Source: Mactra quadrangularis (taxonomy: Eukaryota; Mollusca; Bivalvia; Venerida; Mactridae). From it: DNA of 64,000 nucleotides. Positions 39,069 through 49,211 of the stretch are shown here, one piece after another (position 1 is the stretch's first letter; each line of letters begins with the position of its first letter). The translations under genes and the position numbers were made by a program. The stretch covers positions 36,279,322 through 36,343,321 of the forward strand of contig CM046300.1 of assembly GCA_025267735.1 (NCBI GenBank). Direction: 5' to 3'. Below the pieces are notes generated by a model, which had not been told where the DNA came from, did not search any database, and saw nothing but the letters and a program-made list of their open reading frames with translations.

Positions 39069-39143
39069 ACAGCTGATTCATATTATGATGCATATTAAGT
39101 AATTTCACTGTTATCAGAGGTAATATTAGATCAATGTAATTAT

Positions 39144-39675
39144 GGGGTGTGAAACGTTGCAAAATTCAAAAAATGAATTTATATGCAATAATTCCATATT
39201 TATGTTAAATAATTTAACATTCATGTGGTAAAAAATAAAATTTATATGGTATAGAATTATTTATATTCGAAAAATATATTTATGTGCTATAATTTCACAT
39301 TTATATTCTATTTTTTATTTATTTATGTTGTAAAAAATAAATTTATGTGGTATATAATCATTCATATTCTATATTTCCATTTATATTCAAAACAAATGTA
39401 TCTGTACGGTAAAAAAATATTTATGTTCAATAATCGTAAGGCATTATGGGATCAATAGTAACGTGTATACCTGGTCATTTTGGAAGCAGCCATGTTTAAA
39501 GTATTATCGTCCAATGAAATCGTTCGTTATAAATGTTGTTAGTATCCCATAATGTCATACAATTGTATTTCAATTTTTACCACATGAATGTTAAATTATA
39601 GAACATAAATATGAAATTATCTCATATAAATTTTATTTTAATTTTGCAACATTCTACATGCCATATGTAACACCC
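39144..39675. mobile_element. 530 bp foldback element with long inverted arms
   Basis: About 90-base imperfect inverted arms: left GGGGTGTGAAACGTTGCAAA, right inverted GGGTGTTACATATGGCATG then TTGCAAAA. The arms hold internal (T)TTATGTGGTATAAT-like subrepeats; a non-repeat centre lies at about 39440-39550. Confidence 0.8.
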
Positions 39676-39876
39676 TACTTTCTCTATGAGGGTGAAATTG
39701 TTAATGGTATCATAGAATAAATATAAAATAAATAAATAAAATGTTGACGTAATAGTCTCAAATATAGATGGCAAACAATTACATCATAAAAATACAAGTC
39801 TTCTCATCAGTGTTACCATATTGCTATAATTACTGCAGCAATATGCACATTAATTATCTTAATGATAAAAATATTG

Positions 39877-39949
39877 CGGGTTTAGTGCATAATGGTCATA
39901 ACACACCCTTTTATTATATTGAGTTGCGAATTTTTTCCCTAAACCTGGG
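39877..39949. repeat. Palindromic repeat, family B copy 5
   Basis: GGGTTTAGTGCATAATGGTC with inverted CAGGTTTAGGGAAAAAATTC. Confidence 0.6.
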
Positions 39950-40640
39950 ATATATCTCTACTATTATAAAACCATTAATCTACAGCTGTGTGATTTAAAC
40001 AAGATCAAGTCATAAAAGATTTTTATATCACAAAATAGGCCATTTTTACTGAGTGTTGCCAAAAACTGCAATGAAAAGAATGCCGAGATTAATATGAAAA
40101 TATAAATCAGCAATTATGAATGATATTCTACAGCCAGAAAAATAAGCTTTTAAGGAACCCGAGCAATTTTGAACTTTTTTATTAATTCCCCAGAATCATA
40201 AATAACAAAAAAACAAAACATAAAGCTTCAGTGGAAATATTACTTCCAGGCAAAAAACAATGGCTTCAATTGTTAGAATAAAAAATCATGAATTGCCATA
40301 AAAACAAATATTTTGAATACCAAGCACTACTTTACAATCTAAGAGCACATGTCTAGCTCAATAAAATAAAAATCGATCTTACACTAAAATTTACGAATAT
40401 CCTCTATTTATATTATAGTCTTATAATTCAGTGCTGATAGGTGATCATTAACTTTACAGCTATTAAATCATAAAAAAGAAACAATATAGTCAGGGTGATA
40501 GGTTGGAAATTGGATATAATCCAAATTTGAACACTAACAACTCAAGGCATCAGCACAAAATTAAGATGTAGCCTAGTTTTGATTACTCATAGACAATAAG
40601 TGAACAAATATGTGTTATAAATGCATGTTACACTTTTTAA
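39950..40640. other. Intronic, nothing recognised
   Basis: AT-rich. Confidence 0.3.
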
Positions 40641-40643
40641 GTT

Positions 40644-40957
40644 ATTTAACGGCATCCAGCACATGTAACCTAGCTTTCCAGGGGCACGTATTATCAAACC
40701 TCTTTCTACCAATTTTAGTCATAATTCTTCTATGTTGTATTGGTAAATTATTGTAAGATTGTTGATAATTAAAATATATATAATAATACTGCCCTGGACA
40801 CTTGTCTATAACCAGTCTCACCTACCCTTCCACAAGACCGAAAACTTTTTCATTTACCTTATTAATGTAGAAAAAAATTTCAGGGTGGAATTAAAACCCT
40901 ACTCCCTTAGGTACACTAGATTGGAAATCCAGGCGTGCTACCATCTGCGCTACTGTT
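40644..40957 (-). mobile_element. SINE family D next to the FReD exon, interrupted
   Basis: The 3' body lies at 40644-40695 and 40788 onward, with about 90 unrelated bases between. The decayed tRNA head ends near 40957, 33 bases before the FReD acceptor AG. The frame upstream of 40991 is read through this SINE. Confidence 0.75.
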
Positions 40958-40990
40958 CTACACATAAATATTGTGTTTGTATATTTTCAG

Positions 40991-41673
40991 ATTGTGCTGA
41001 AGTTTTTGAGAGGCATGAAACATCCGGAGTATACTATGTAACACCTAGTTATTCCCCCTGTCCGATTCCCGTATGGTGCGATATGGATACAACAAAAGGT
41101 GGCTGGCTTCTTATATTAAAAAGAGAAAATGGCGATGTTGACTTCCAAAAACTGTGGAATGACTACAAGTATGGCTTCGGAAACGTGGCTAACGAGTATT
41201 ACTTAGGAAATGACAACATATTCTTATTATCCAATCAAAAGCACTACGAGCTTAGAATAGATCTATGGGACTTTGCAGGAAATCGTGCATTCGCTTTATA
41301 TAAAACTTTCTACATTGATGGTGAGAGAGACAATTATCGTTTACATGTTCATAGCTTTGAAGGTAGTGCTCGTGATTCGCTGAAGTCACATGATCGTGTT
41401 GAGTTCAGTACACCCGACCGTGACAATGATTCGTACCAAGGATACAACTGTGCTCGAGAATGGATGGCTGGATGGTGGTTCAATAATTGCTGGTTTGCAT
41501 TTTTGACAGGACCTTATTATAATATTTCAAATGTTCGCTATCGTGGCATATCTTGGAACGACTGGAAACATGAACAATTGCAAAGGGTTGAAATGAAAAT
41601 TCGACCAAGCAGAATAGCTAGATCTGATCCTGAACTTGTAAACACAAAAAGTCAAGGAAGACGAAACCATTGA
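40991..41673 (+). CDS. Fibrinogen-related domain (FReD), 3' coding exon of the same gene
   Basis: Encodes residues 213-439: a complete fibrinogen C-terminal domain and a 21-residue basic tail. It opens with D-C214 and continues with VWC242-D-M, GGW, WNDYKYGFG, E-Y-Y-LGND-N-I, ELRIDL, DRDND (calcium loop; D355 and D357), NC366 and C379, GISW and MKIRP: the family order. C214-C242 and C366-C379 are the usual disulfide pairs; C236 is extra. The residue after C379 is Trp, where ficolin-type acetyl-binding pockets have His, so sugar specificity may differ. The preceding acceptor is TATATTTTCAG at 40980-40990. The open frame continues upstream to 40759, but that stretch comes from a SINE and should not be coding. 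AATAAA occurs at 41681, eight bases past the stop, and may be the polyadenylation signal. FReD proteins act in lectin-like immune recognition or signalling; which one applies here cannot be read from sequence. Confidence 0.9.
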
Positions 41674-41689
41674 AAACAATAATAAAATT

Positions 41690-42181
41690 ACAAATTTGAA
41701 TGAAATGAATGGATCGCAAATTAATAGACCAGCTCCTATGAATACATTACAAGTACAAAATTATTCTTAATATATCAGCTTGAAATTAACTAGATTCCCA
41801 TGTTAATTGGTATGAGGAGTAGTAAGCGAAAATCAACACATTTTACTATTGAATCAAATAATATGATGTCAAATTTACCACAATATGTATACATAAGACT
41901 AGGATATTCGAGAAGAACTTCACATCTAGGGCTGAACAAAACACAATAGTAACTCCCTTTATATTTTCAAATTCAGTTTCAATAGTGTTTCCTGGAACAT
42001 TATGCATATGTGATAGTTGCAAGTTTTGAAAATACTGAAAGCCTTCGTACAAAATACTGAAATAGTCAGATTTCATATAAATTATACTGAGTTATTTATT
42101 TATAAAATACTGAAATCAGTATTTATACTGAAAACTTTCACCATTAATTATGTGGTCAGATTTTAATGAGTTGACCTATAC
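41690..42181. other. 3' flank of the FReD gene, nothing recognised
   Basis: AT-rich; an open frame on the - strand at 41846-42076 lacks splice or family support. Confidence 0.3.
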
Positions 42182-42189
42182 ATTAACAT

Positions 42190-42643
42190 AGAGCTGTCAT
42201 CGATTCCATATCGATATATTGTTGATTTTTTTACCAATAATCAATATGCATTTTGAAAAATCGATAATAAAGCCTATATAGGAAAGTAAATAAAAGTGTC
42301 AAATAAATTTGCGAGACGAACCTTCTATCATGAGCAGTAACAGGTGCACTATCAAAATATGAACAGATTATTAGTAAACAATCAATTTGTGATAGATCTG
42401 TTTGGTTATTTATTTATAATTGATACAAATCCAAAACTAACAGTTTACTGCAGGATACAAAAGTATAACATTCATGAAAAAATATACATCTTTTATGAGT
42501 TTATGACAACATAAATGGTCTGTATAGTACTGCAGTGCATGTATAGATATATCTATCGATGTATTTTGGTGTATTGTTGATATTCATTTCTCGATATATC
42601 GATATTGTCAAAACACTTTGAGCCCGATCAATGACAGCTCTAT
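42190..42643. mobile_element. hAT-like MITE with 8 bp target duplication
   Basis: ATTAACAT flanks both sides (42182-42189, 42644-42651). The ends read AGAGCTGTCATCGAT and, inverted, AGAGCTGTCATTGAT. Subterminal CGATATATCGATATTG strings are typical of some animal hAT MITEs. Confidence 0.78.
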
Positions 42644-42944
42644 ATTAACATTACTTGTGACCTGGTGAAATGAGTAATTATTTAACGAAGCTTATAATCA
42701 AAACATTAATTAAGTTGTTATAAAATAAAGCCTATATCAAATTACAGTGAAAAATTTCAAAATTCAACAAGTAACTGATATACCAGTAAAACTGTATCAT
42801 ATTTTAGCCTTTTTTTGGATGCCATGCAGGCAGTGATATTGTAACTTAACTATGTATAAATTATAAATAAAGTATAACAATCATAACTTGTCTTATGACT
42901 TATTCACAGTGAACCATGGTGGACTTTATTTATTGGAGTTAACG

Positions 42945-43197
42945 CCATGTCAACACAATTTTAGGTCATTTTACGGCGTCCAGCGCACCTAACCTAGCTT
43001 TCCTGGACCATTGTCTATAACCAGTACTCACCTGCTGGAAACTTCTCCATATTATCTAATCAATGGAGGAAAATTGACATTATTGTCAAATTTTCATGGA
43101 AGGGTATAACCTCCCCGGGTGGGATTTGAACCCGCACCCCCTCGGGCACGAGTATCCAAATCCTGGCGCGCTACCAACTGCGCTATCGACCCGGGTT
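42945..43197 (-). mobile_element. tRNA-derived SINE, family D, full length
   Basis: On the - strand: box A region TAGCGCAGTTGGTAGCGCG, box B GGGTTCAAATCCCACC, then the body. The best preserved head of the family in this window. Confidence 0.9.
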
Positions 43198-43199
43198 CA

Positions 43200-43775
43200 T
43201 GGTGGACTTACCATGTGATCAAATACAACAAGTCCAAAATTGGAAAGAGTTGACAAAATGCTTCAAATGAAATTAAAAAATAGCAGTAATTATTCAGTTT
43301 CTTAGTTTAGTTTATACTAATTCATTTTAGCTCGATTATGAAATTCTTACAACTTAATCACTTTCAAGTCCACTTCCAGGTCCCCAAGTACTGAGCTAAT
43401 AGGACCAAGTTTCTTGCTTAAGGAAACAACAGAGCTGGATATCCAATAACTACCAGTTCAACATCGTAACCACTCGGCCACACCCACTCCTTGTCAATTT
43501 CTTAATGACAATCAATGAAGATTTGAAAGCAAACACTGAAGTTTCCAGGATGTATCAGCTCTTTACCATCAGTAGTTTTCTCTAATATATGAACAAAACT
43601 TGAATCATCAAAACAAAAGAGAAATTGTTCAATACTTGGCATCAAAACATGATGAACTATCAAGGTAGGTACAAACATAGTGCAATATAATGTTTAACTT
43701 GTTTTTATAGACAACCTGGAGGATATGGACTATAAGTGTGTTTGATAAAGCAGGGCATATGAAGTTTAATATATA
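43200..43775. other. Nothing firmly recognised
   Basis: A tRNA-like decayed string, ACCACTCGGCCACACCC, at about 43468 may be an old SINE head on the - strand. Confidence 0.25.
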
Positions 43776-43779
43776 TATC

Positions 43780-43853
43780 GCTGGCTTAGCACAAAGCAGT
43801 TGTAACTGAATTTTAAAAAAAGAGTGAGTTATGACTGTTTTCGTTAAGCTTGC
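43780..43853. repeat. Palindromic repeat, family B copy 6
   Basis: GGCTTAGCACAAAGCAGTTG with inverted AGCTTAACGAAAACAGTCAT. Confidence 0.6.
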
Positions 43854-43854
43854 A

Positions 43855-44925
43855 ATATAAATGTTATTCAGTCTCAATGTAATTCATATTACATAACTTA
43901 CACAATATATTTTCCTTTAAAGTACCTGACATTCTTCCAGCTTCAATTTCAAAATTATGATAGCTTTATCTTAAACAAGTTAATTGTTTTCTTAATTAAT
44001 GGACAGTGTTGGCTGGTAGATTTCTAATATTAAGAAAGCAGCAATAATGGGGGTTACACTCTTCAACAAGAATGAAGATTTTAGCACCAAATACTAACAT
44101 TATTCCTTCAACAGCAATATTTCACATAACAACCCTCCCACTAAGGTGAAACAACACACGCTCACCAAGCATCAAGTGTTAATAATTTCACTTTTAACGG
44201 AAAACAGCTGCATACCTGTGCTTCCTTGATACAAAATGAAATAAAATTGTAAAGTATAAAAACCACATAACTGCTTACAGCCCACGAAACATTGCTGTAG
44301 CATGTTAATCAATTAACAATAAAAAGGGTACAGTTACATTTTATGGCAAAATTAATGCACACTCAGCAGTTTTTGTCTACTATAAGTAAAATGTTAAATA
44401 TTTTGATCATATTTTATTATATTTTCACTGTAGGTAACTTAATCAAGATTACTGTGGTTTAGTAAAGGTATTTCAGTACCTTTTTATTGTGCACCTGTGC
44501 ACTGTTTCACAAAAATTCTTACCAAAACATTTAGCGTAAGATGATTTTATAATTTTTCAGTTTTAAGTCAGAAGGATTACAAAATTAACAATGATATGAT
44601 ACTCAGAGGTATAAAATATTATACATTATTCAATAATATTTGGAATTGATTGGCCAAAAATTGACTGTTTTATTAATGTTTCTTGCTTTTGACTTATGAT
44701 GATTTTTAACCGTAAGATTTTTAGTGAAAAGTGCCTCGGTAGTATTTTACACATCTTATTTTGAACATAAAAACATTTTCTCAAAGGGCTAAGACAGTTT
44801 GAATAGTAAGCTAGTACATCTACATTAAAATGTTTACATGTAATGGCTGTGCAGCATAAACTGTACTTAACAATCACAAAAAAAGAAAAAGGTTATTAAA
44901 GGTGCTATACTGAATATGTCTTCAT
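43855..44925. other. Nothing recognised; expected site of missing TMX3 3' exons
   Basis: I looked on the - strand for the rest of the b' domain and the membrane helix and found no splice-bounded match. Confidence 0.3.
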
Positions 44926-44967
44926 AATGGCAGGTGCAAATATTGGCATTTTTTAGGTGTTTTTATA

Positions 44968-44997
44968 ATGGCAGGGTCAATAATTGGCAAAAAGAAG
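44968..44997 (+). CDS. Unknown interleaved gene, possible first exon
   Basis: ATG opens ten codons, MAGSIIGKKK, before a good donor GTATGA, in phase 0, matching the exon at 45196. A near copy of the same start (ATAATGGCAGG then ATTGGCA) lies about 40 bases upstream and stops at TAG, so the start region is locally duplicated. Too short to be sure. Confidence 0.35.
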
Positions 44998-45195
44998 GTA
45001 TGACATTTTTTAAAGTCATGCATACTATTGACATCTTGTAAGCAACTGTGTTTATACAAATATAAAATCACATTTTTCAAGTTATGTGTTCACTTTTGAC
45101 CAATCATGTTTAGGTTGTAATTATATTTGTATGTGTTATTTTATTGTCATGTTCTTTTCCACCACCTTAACTCTCAAAAATCTTATGTAGATTAG

Positions 45196-45353
45196 TCAAA
45201 TAATGAAAAAACAACAACTGCACTGCTTGAAATCCTGAAGGAAGGGCAAACAGCAGTTGAAAGTATTCAAGACCAAGTGATTAGGTATTGGTTTGGAATG
45301 GAACCCACAAAACTGAAATGCAAGACAGACTCACTACCACCTGAACAAACAAG
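45196..45353 (+). CDS. Unknown interleaved gene, main exon
   Basis: A 158-base open exon, from an AG at 45194-45195 to AAG before GTAGGT. It reads SNNEKTTTALLEILKEGQTA, then VESIQDQVIRYWFGMEPTKL, then KCKTDSLPPEQTR. The composition is protein-like: an amphipathic helix with L, I, V spacing followed by an aromatic-rich turn RYWFG. The other two + frames have stops. A second AG five bases upstream would put a TAG in frame, so the downstream AG is required. I do not recognise the family. It lies on the + strand inside the intron after TMX3 exon 8. It could also be a fragment of a dead gene. Confidence 0.5.
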
Positions 45354-46154
45354 GTAGGTCATACAAAAGAAACCTGATATATAAATACTTCTCATCGTGA
45401 TTGACTAGTTGCACTCATACAAAGACAAAATGAAATACTGGCAAAAACCACTTTTCAATTCAAAGGGAGATAATTTTCTGAATTTTCAGACATGGTTATT
45501 CCCCTTAGCTATAACAATGTAATAAAAATCACATTTCTTGTATGTGAAACTAGAATTGATGTATACAGTTTCCAATCAGAGTTCACAAATAATCATATAA
45601 GTGACTAAACTATATGAAAGTTAATCATAGTCTTTATAGGAACATCAACGAAAGGAGACATTTATGTATAACAATTATAATTGACTGTTTTCCACCAAAT
45701 TACATATTATATTACATAAATTTTAATGTAATAGGACAGAACACTTAGAACATGCATCTTATTAGTGAAAGCAAAAAGGCTTATTGCCAGGGCTCAAATT
45801 TAAAAAAAAAAATATTTAACTATAGATAAAACAAGGGCATTATTGTGGTATAGACAAAGAATATCAAACATTTTTAAGGTGAATCGTTAAGTATCTGGCC
45901 ATTTCCATGCTGATTTGAGCCACATCAGCCGTACATAGGCTGTTATTAACATGTGCATAATTGTTAACACTCAAACAGAAACTCACTATTTGATGTAAGT
46001 GAAGTGTGTAATTATTATACTAAGGTAGTTCAAGCTCAGGTGAATTTTGTCTGACTATATTTGTGAGGTAAGAAAATGTCGAAATTTAGAATTGTACAGC
46101 CCAACTTAAAAAGATTCATGATAGCTACACAACAGTGAAACAACATTTTCCTAC

Positions 46155-46329
46155 CTTTGATTCAATGTCTTTCTCTCCGAGTCTTTTGTATTGATGACAA
46201 AAATCACTAAAAACTTTCCAGTGTCGGCCATATCATTTATGTTGCCACCAGTTACAAGAGGGAATGCTGGGTAACGTTCACTATTTAACCATTGTCTTAC
46301 AGAACTCATAGTAGCAACATTCCTTGGTG
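46155..46329 (-). CDS. TMX3: TMX3-like protein, exon 8; last exon recognised
   Basis: Encodes Ala210 and residues 211-267, starting PRNVATMSSVRQWLNSERYP and passing through NDMADTGKFLVIFVINTKDS. The V-x-x-W-L-N-x-E-R-Y helix and the DTGK(F/L) strand correspond to the end of b and start of b' in TMX3. The acceptor is AATTTCAG and the donor GTAGGA, leaving phase 2. The rest of b', the transmembrane helix and the ER-retention tail should lie further left on the - strand. I searched by eye for their motifs and found none convincing, so the gene is partial as annotated. The missing exons may overlap the FReD gene. Confidence 0.88.
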
Positions 46330-46429
46330 CTGAAATTTTTAAGAACATACCAGTTAAAAATAAAATTTTAATGGCAAGGTTATGAAGTAAAGCTTTTTTA
46401 TTGATGTTATAAGTTTGTACTAAACAAGA

Positions 46430-47095
46430 GGGCCCTGAGGACCCTGGACCACTCAACTGAGAACTAGATGCTTAGGGCATCTGACAAAAGATTGTTAAAC
46501 AGTTTCAGCTGATGAAAACAGTGATCCCAGGGGCAGGGCCAATTTTCAAACTAGGGGCATAATTTGATCAACCTTTGTAGAAGACCTCAAGATAATACCA
46601 CATATCAAATATGAAATCTCTATGATGTGCAGTTTTTGAGAAGAAGATTTTTTAAACAATATTTTCCATATATAACTCTATGTAAATCTTGTGACCCCTG
46701 GGGCCAGGCAAATTTTACCCCAGGGGCATAATTTGAACAAACTTCGTAAAGCACCTTCTAGTGATGCTACATGCCATATTTAGTAACTGTAGAACATATG
46801 GTTTTTGACAATAAGATTTTTAAACATTTCCTTATTGATATCTGTTGACCCTGGGGCAGGACAATTTTGACCCCAGGAGCATAATGTGATCAATCTTTGT
46901 AAAGCACCTTCTAGTGATGCTACATGCCACATTAGTAGCTGTAGACCAAATGGTTTTTTACAAGAAATTTTTTTAAGAAATTGTTGACGACGGATGCACC
47001 CACACTTGCAGGCACACCCCCCCACACACACACACCAACTAATTCACATTGGTCAGACCCCCACAATAGCTCACTTTGTGCTAAGGTGAGCTAAA
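46430..47095 (+). mobile_element. GGTGAGCTAA-ended element with tandem core
   Basis: Starts AACAAGAGGGCCCTGAGGAC and ends CTAAGGTGAGCTAAAAATAG. The core has three related units with CAGGGGCATAA or CAGGAGCATAA about 155 bases apart, then a short CA-rich tract. In TMX3 intron 7. Confidence 0.8.
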
Positions 47096-47122
47096 AATAG
47101 GACAATTGCTATTTGTTACAAC

Positions 47123-47605
47123 ATATGAGCCAGGCTCTGTGAAAACCAGAATTAATGAAAAAAAAATCAAATTCGAGATTTTTACATATTCTGATTCTAG
47201 ACACTTCTGACACTATTATCAAAAACCTTAACGCAATACCTAAGATAGTTTCAAAATGAGACCAGTTTTACGACATTAGGTGTACACAGAAGTGCCCCAC
47301 AACATTATAATACAATTTATTTATAGGCATGGGCTTCGAACAGATAATAATCATTGTATTGGTTTGGCCAGATTTCTACACCACCTTAAACAAATGTTGG
47401 GAAGAGGGAGGTTAAGTATTACCCCTATTTAATGTCCATCTGTTTGTTTGTCCGTCTGTCCTGCTATCTGTCACATACGCCCTGTCCCTAGGTAATATAT
47501 AGTGACTAAGCATGAAAAAAGGTGCAATTTGTTTTAAGTCATTTTGGTTACGCCATACTGTATGTGATTAAGCCCAGTTTTCATAGAGCCTGGCTCATTT
47601 ATATG
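47123..47605. mobile_element. 480 bp MITE with GAGCCAGGCTCT ends
   Basis: Left GAGCCAGGCTCTGTGAAAAC; right inverted GAGCCAGGCTCTATGAAAAC, each preceded by ATAT/ATAA-type sequence. No transposase. It contains the possible exon 47327-47410. Confidence 0.8.
47327..47410 (+). CDS. Unknown interleaved gene, possible third exon inside a MITE
   Basis: Acceptor TTTATAG is followed by 84 open bases and a weak donor GTTAAG. In the phase left by 45353 it reads R-HGLRTDNNHCIGLARFLHHL and KQMLGRG. If the donor is not used, the frame adds RLSITPI and stops near 47430, so this could be the last exon. It lies wholly inside the inverted-repeat element 47123-47605, which makes chance or exonisation more likely than an ancient exon. 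Confidence 0.3.
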
Positions 47606-48700
47606 AAATTAAAGTAAAATCTTAAAGCATAGACTGATGTTAGTGATAATTTATTGATACAGTTATTACTGGGGATAAATGGCTGTTATATTTATATAGA
47701 AATTTGACTTGAGACAAATCCCTATTTAAGAAATCCAGTCCAAGGAAGATGAAGGTTTGCCCTATCTAGGGACCACAATGAAAATAAGGGTTTTCTCCTT
47801 CTTGTGACATCTGTGACATGGCATTGGTGTACATAGCATGATAAAAAATTTATACAGTTTTTTTTATTTTTTGTGTTGTAACTTTTTGTACCAGTATACT
47901 TGGCTGAAATAAATCTGTGTGTCGGTTGGTTGGTCTGTCCATCAGTCTGTTTGTAGGTTTGTCAGCAAGGTGTCAAAATTTCACAAAAATACACCTGTCA
48001 AGCATTTCAAGAGCCATTATATAACTCCAGAATTTGTAGATATATTGACTGAGTTGAGTTGAAGAACTCTTCTATGTTATTCTGATGACAAAAAATCTGA
48101 CCAATGTAGGTGGCGATCATATAAAAGTTGTTACATTTAGAGAGAAAACAAATCAGATGTAATCAATCTAGCAAGCAATCAAGCAGCCAATCACCTTTAT
48201 TAACATTATATAATTGACACCTGTTTTAAAAAAAAACTTACTTAACAATCAAACTCTAAAAATAAATTTGCGCACAAAGCAATTATCTGAATAGATTTGC
48301 CTTAGGTTTAATAACATTAACATATTCATGGAACAAAGAGAGATAATCCCCTGTAAGGGCTAATCAATAGATATCAACTGAAGTACACGAACTTAAATCT
48401 GGCATCATAACAATGTTAATTTTCAAAAAAAGTTGAAAATTTTAGTAATCTACCAGACAAATACTTTAAAGATTAGTGCAATCCAATTGATTAACATGCT
48501 GGCGGAGAATATAACAGCTTTATCTTAATTACTTTAAAACTTGAACCAGGTGATGTACTTTTTCAATGTTCGGAAATTATAAAATTTGCTGATGTTGGCA
48601 CAATCATTGTGTAACAAGCATTTCATGAGGATGTTGATAATAAGTTCTACAGGGTAATAAGTACAGTCTGCGATTCATAAAATCTAATGGTTATATAGTC
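47606..48700. other. TMX3 intron 7, nothing recognised
   Basis: No exon or repeat border supported. Confidence 0.3.
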
Positions 48701-48714
48701 AATATTATAATAGG

Positions 48715-49182
48715 AAATGTTAACAACTCCTGTGTACGTTCTACGTTACTGCATGGTAGTGAGACCTGGGCCACAACAGATGCTGACCTACAGAGACTCC
48801 GCAGAAATGACAGGGCAATGATTCGTTGGATGTGTGGGACCAAGTCGCAAGATGAGATTTCCACAGAACTACTCTGCGCCAAACTAGGTATTTAGGCGGT
48901 TACTGGTGCCCTCCATGCAAGAAGACTTAGGTGGTATGGACATGTGATGCGCTCTACGGGGTGCATCTACTCTATTTCAAACCTGAGCATCCCATCCTCT
49001 GGTCTACGTTGACGGCCAAGAAAGTCCTGGTTAGAATGTGTAAAAGCAGATTTGAAGACATGTAACCTGCAACACAGTGATCCCCTAGACAGGGTTACAA
49101 GTAAGTCAGATGTAAGAAGATCTAGCCGCCTGCTGTCTACCCCAGTCCCTGGGACACCGGCAGCAGTTGACAAATAAACTAT
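48715..49182 (+). pseudogene. LINE reverse-transcriptase C-terminal fragment
   Basis: A broken frame reads LLHGSETWATTDADLQRLRR, then NDRAMIRWMCGT, later RRLRWYGHVMRS and WLECVKADLKTC, the C-terminal part of a non-LTR retrotransposon polymerase. Stops after AKLGI and in SSGLR*R show decay. It is 5'-truncated and ends in a GATT microsatellite, a common LINE tail. In TMX3 intron 7, antisense to TMX3. Confidence 0.85.
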
Positions 49183-49211
49183 CGGATTTGATTGATTGAT
49201 TGATTGATTGA
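49183..49211. repeat. (GATT)n tail of the LINE fragment
   Basis: Six or so GATT units directly after the LINE end. Confidence 0.85.

Larger units (their letters stand above)
7898..40990 (+). other. 33 kb intron of the FReD gene, filled with repeats
   Basis: Bounded by GTATGT and TTTTCAG, phase 1 on both sides. It contains most of the SINEs and MITEs listed below and no further FReD-like exon that I recognise, apart from the doubtful one at 13413-13480. An alternative is that the two outer exons belong to different genes. Confidence 0.65.

Noticed and set aside
40759..40990. N-terminal extension of the FReD open frame
   Set aside because: Comes from an inverse SINE and lies upstream of a good splice acceptor; it has no signal peptide that fits the family.
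41846..42076. - strand open frame as a missing TMX3 exon
   Set aside because: A His-Met and a Val-Thr-Ile-Val string loosely recall the b' domain, but order, spacing and splice sites do not fit.
44626..44877. - strand open frame as a missing TMX3 exon
   Set aside because: No similarity to the expected b' or membrane region.
46040..46075. Small + strand exon (AG border, then GTAAGA) between the interleaved-gene exons
   Set aside because: Phase would fit, but it is too short and has no distinctive residues; chance is likely.
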